Assembly (NCBI GenBank): GCA_938042065.1
Contig: CALISG010000015.1
Span: forward strand, 1-22,046
DNA from: an uncultured Candidatus Saccharibacteria bacterium
GTDB taxonomy: Bacteria; Patescibacteriota; Saccharimonadia; Saccharimonadales; Saccharimonadaceae
Direction: 5' to 3'
DNA length: 22,046 nucleotides
Positions 20,883 to 22,046 of the stretch are shown piece by piece. Under the pieces are notes generated by a model. That model made no database searches. It saw nothing but the letters and a program-made list of their open reading frames with translations, and was not told the origin of the DNA. Every line of letters starts with the position of its first letter. The first letter of the stretch is position 1. The position numbers and the translations under genes were made by a program.

Positions 20883-22046
20883 ATGAACACACAAGAAATC
20901 CGCCAGAAATATCTCGAATTTTGCCAAAGGAACGGCCACACTATTATTGAGCGGGCGCCGCTGATATTGCACAATGACCCGACGACGTTATTTACCGGCT
21001 CGGGCATGCAGCCGTTGCTGCCTTACTTGCTGGGTCAGGATCATCCGCAAGGTACTAAATTAGCTGATAGCCAGACGTGTTTGCGGGCTCAGGATATTGA
21101 GGATGTTGGCGATAATCGACACACGACGTTCTTTGAGATGCTGGGCAATTGGAGTATGGGCGAATATTTCAAGCGCCAGCAGATTGAGTGGTTTTTCGAA
21201 TTTTTGACAGAAATAGTTGGGTTGGATCCGTATAAAATTTACGTTAGCTGTTTTATCGGCGATGAGAAAAACAACATTCCGCGCGACGATGAAGCAGCGC
21301 AAATTTGGCAGGAAGTTTTTGCCAAAAAAGGCATTGAAGCTAAAATTGTCGAGCTGGATAGCGCTGAAAATGGCGACAAGCTGGGTATGCAGGGCGGCCG
21401 GATTTTCTTTTACAACGATAAAGAGAACTGGTGGAGCCGCGGCGGCGGCATTGATAGTACGCCGACCGGCGATCCATGCGGGCCGGATAGCGAGGTGTTT
21501 TATGATTTTGGCGAGCAGCATCATGATGCCAGCTTTGGGCAGGCGCATCCAGCTAGCGATAGCGGCCGATTTATGGAAATTGGCAACCAAGTGTTTATGC
21601 AGTATCGCCGGCTGGATGACGGTAGCTTTGAACCGCTGAAACGCAAGAATGTTGATTTCGGCGGCGGCTTGGAGCGGATTGCCGCGGCGGCAATTGACAG
21701 TCCTGACGTTTTTAAGATTAGTCTACTACGGCCAATTATTAAAAAGCTAGAGAGTTTAAGCGGTGAGGAATACGCTACGCATACCGCGTCAATGCGAGTG
21801 ATCGCTGATCATCTTCGGGCAGCGGTATTTTTGGCGGTCGATGGCTGTGTGCCGAGCAATAAGGAGCAGGGCTATGTGATGCGCCGCTTACTGCGCCGGG
21901 CGATTCGCTATAGTTTTGATCTGGGGATTGAGCAGAATTTCCTCGAGGAGGTCGTGCCGGTGATTGCCGACCTATATGAAGCAGACTTTCCAGAGGTTAA
22001 AGAGAATCGCGAGCAGATTATTGCTGTGTTGGTCAAAGAGGAAAAA
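20883..22046 (+). CDS. alaS: Alanyl-tRNA synthetase, N-terminal part (runs off the window)
   Basis: Class II aminoacyl-tRNA synthetase charging tRNA-Ala. The frame is open from the ATG at 20883 to the last base (388 codons, no stop), so the 3' end is missing. Translation gives MNTQEIRQKYLEFCQRNGH, then TLLFTGSGMQP-like motif 1 residues (FTGSGMQPLLPYLLG), motif 2 (CLRAQDIEDVGDNRHTTFFE, then MLGNWSMGEYFK) and motif 3 (NVDFGGGLERIAAA). The tRNA-recognition part follows (TASMRVIADHLRAAVF, GYVMRRLLRRAIRYS). In many bacterial AlaRS the motif 2 stretch reads AGGKHNDLENVG, so AQDIEDVGDNRH marks a divergent branch. Whether the editing and C-Ala domains follow cannot be seen. A leaderless promoter 7 nt upstream fixes the start. 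Confidence 0.95.
   Translation, partial: MNTQEIRQKYLEFCQRNGHTIIERAPLILHNDPTTLFTGSGMQPLLPYLLGQDHPQGTKLADSQTCLRAQDIEDVGDNRHTTFFEMLGNWSMGEYFKRQQIEWFFEFLTEIVGLDPYKIYVSCFIGDEKNNIPRDDEAAQIWQEVFAKKGIEAKIVELDSAENGDKLGMQGGRIFFYNDKENWWSRGGGIDSTPTGDPCGPDSEVFYDFGEQHHDASFGQAHPASDSGRFMEIGNQVFMQYRRLDDGSFEPLKRKNVDFGGGLERIAAAAIDSPDVFKISLLRPIIKKLESLSGEEYATHTASMRVIADHLRAAVFLAVDGCVPSNKEQGYVMRRLLRRAIRYSFDLGIEQNFLEEVVPVIADLYEADFPEVKENREQIIAVLVKEEK

Noticed and set aside
21060..21590. A 176-residue open frame on the minus strand inside alaS
   Set aside because: It is opposite a clearly conserved AlaRS coding region and has no recognisable domain or promoter; a shadow frame.
1..22046. CRISPR array, insertion sequence, prophage or toxin-antitoxin system
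   Set aside because: No regularly spaced repeats, transposase, integrase or terminal inverted repeats were seen on either strand. The paired small unknown genes at 16703-17455 do not show toxin-antitoxin features.
1..22046. Recoded UGA (genetic code 25)
   Set aside because: Several genes end normally at TGA with full-length family products, and no conserved domain needs read-through of TGA.

Overview
This window reads as a chromosomal segment of a Candidatus Saccharibacteria (TM7) type organism, a small-genome member of the Candidate Phyla Radiation. That placement is an inference. It rests on short, tightly packed housekeeping genes, surface proteins with a LAETG sorting signal, RpfB-like wall enzymes typical of Gram-positive (especially actinobacterial) envelopes, and a characteristic promoter layout. 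TGA is used as an ordinary stop (for example in rsmA, tatD and the cysteine desulfurase gene), so the UGA-glycine code of Gracilibacteria and Absconditabacteria is excluded.

Layout. (1) 1-3934: a terminator at the left edge, pyruvate kinase with its own terminator, then triosephosphate isomerase followed 2 bp later by a 502-residue low-complexity protein with a C-terminal membrane anchor. (2) 3954-6065: a UvrD/PcrA helicase. (3) 6123-8422: two tandem secreted paralogues built from DUF348 and G5 modules. The first ends in an Rpf-type muralytic domain and the second in a 3D/RlpA-like domain. (4) 8423-9954: rsmA (16S rRNA dimethyltransferase) and an overlapping divergent laccase-domain (PgeF/YfiH) gene. 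(5) 10044-14206: two BspA/DUF285 surface proteins with an InlB-type B-repeat and a LAETG anchor. The first carries a frameshift; the second is intact. An alpha/beta hydrolase gene lies between them on the minus strand. (6) 14402-17455: metG, tatD and two uncharacterised small genes. (7) 17464-20263: cysteine desulfurase, a DUF218 membrane-anchored protein and mnmA, joined by 4-bp start/stop overlaps; this looks like a tRNA 2-thiouridine unit. (8) 20310-22046: a Nudix hydrolase and the first 388 codons of alaS, which runs off the right edge.

The strongest pattern across the window is in the promoters. Most transcription-unit heads have a TATAAT-like -10 box ending only 7-8 nt before the start codon, so the mRNAs are predicted to be leaderless. 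Recognisable Shine-Dalgarno sequences occur mainly at a few operon-internal genes. This pattern also corrects several start codons; in the hydrolase gene, the longest possible N-terminus turns out to be the promoter.

Functionally, the 6.1-14.2 kb stretch looks like a cell-surface and wall-remodelling region, of interest for a presumed epibiont. The flanks are core metabolism, translation and RNA-modification genes. I saw no rRNA, tRNA, CRISPR array, insertion sequence or phage gene.
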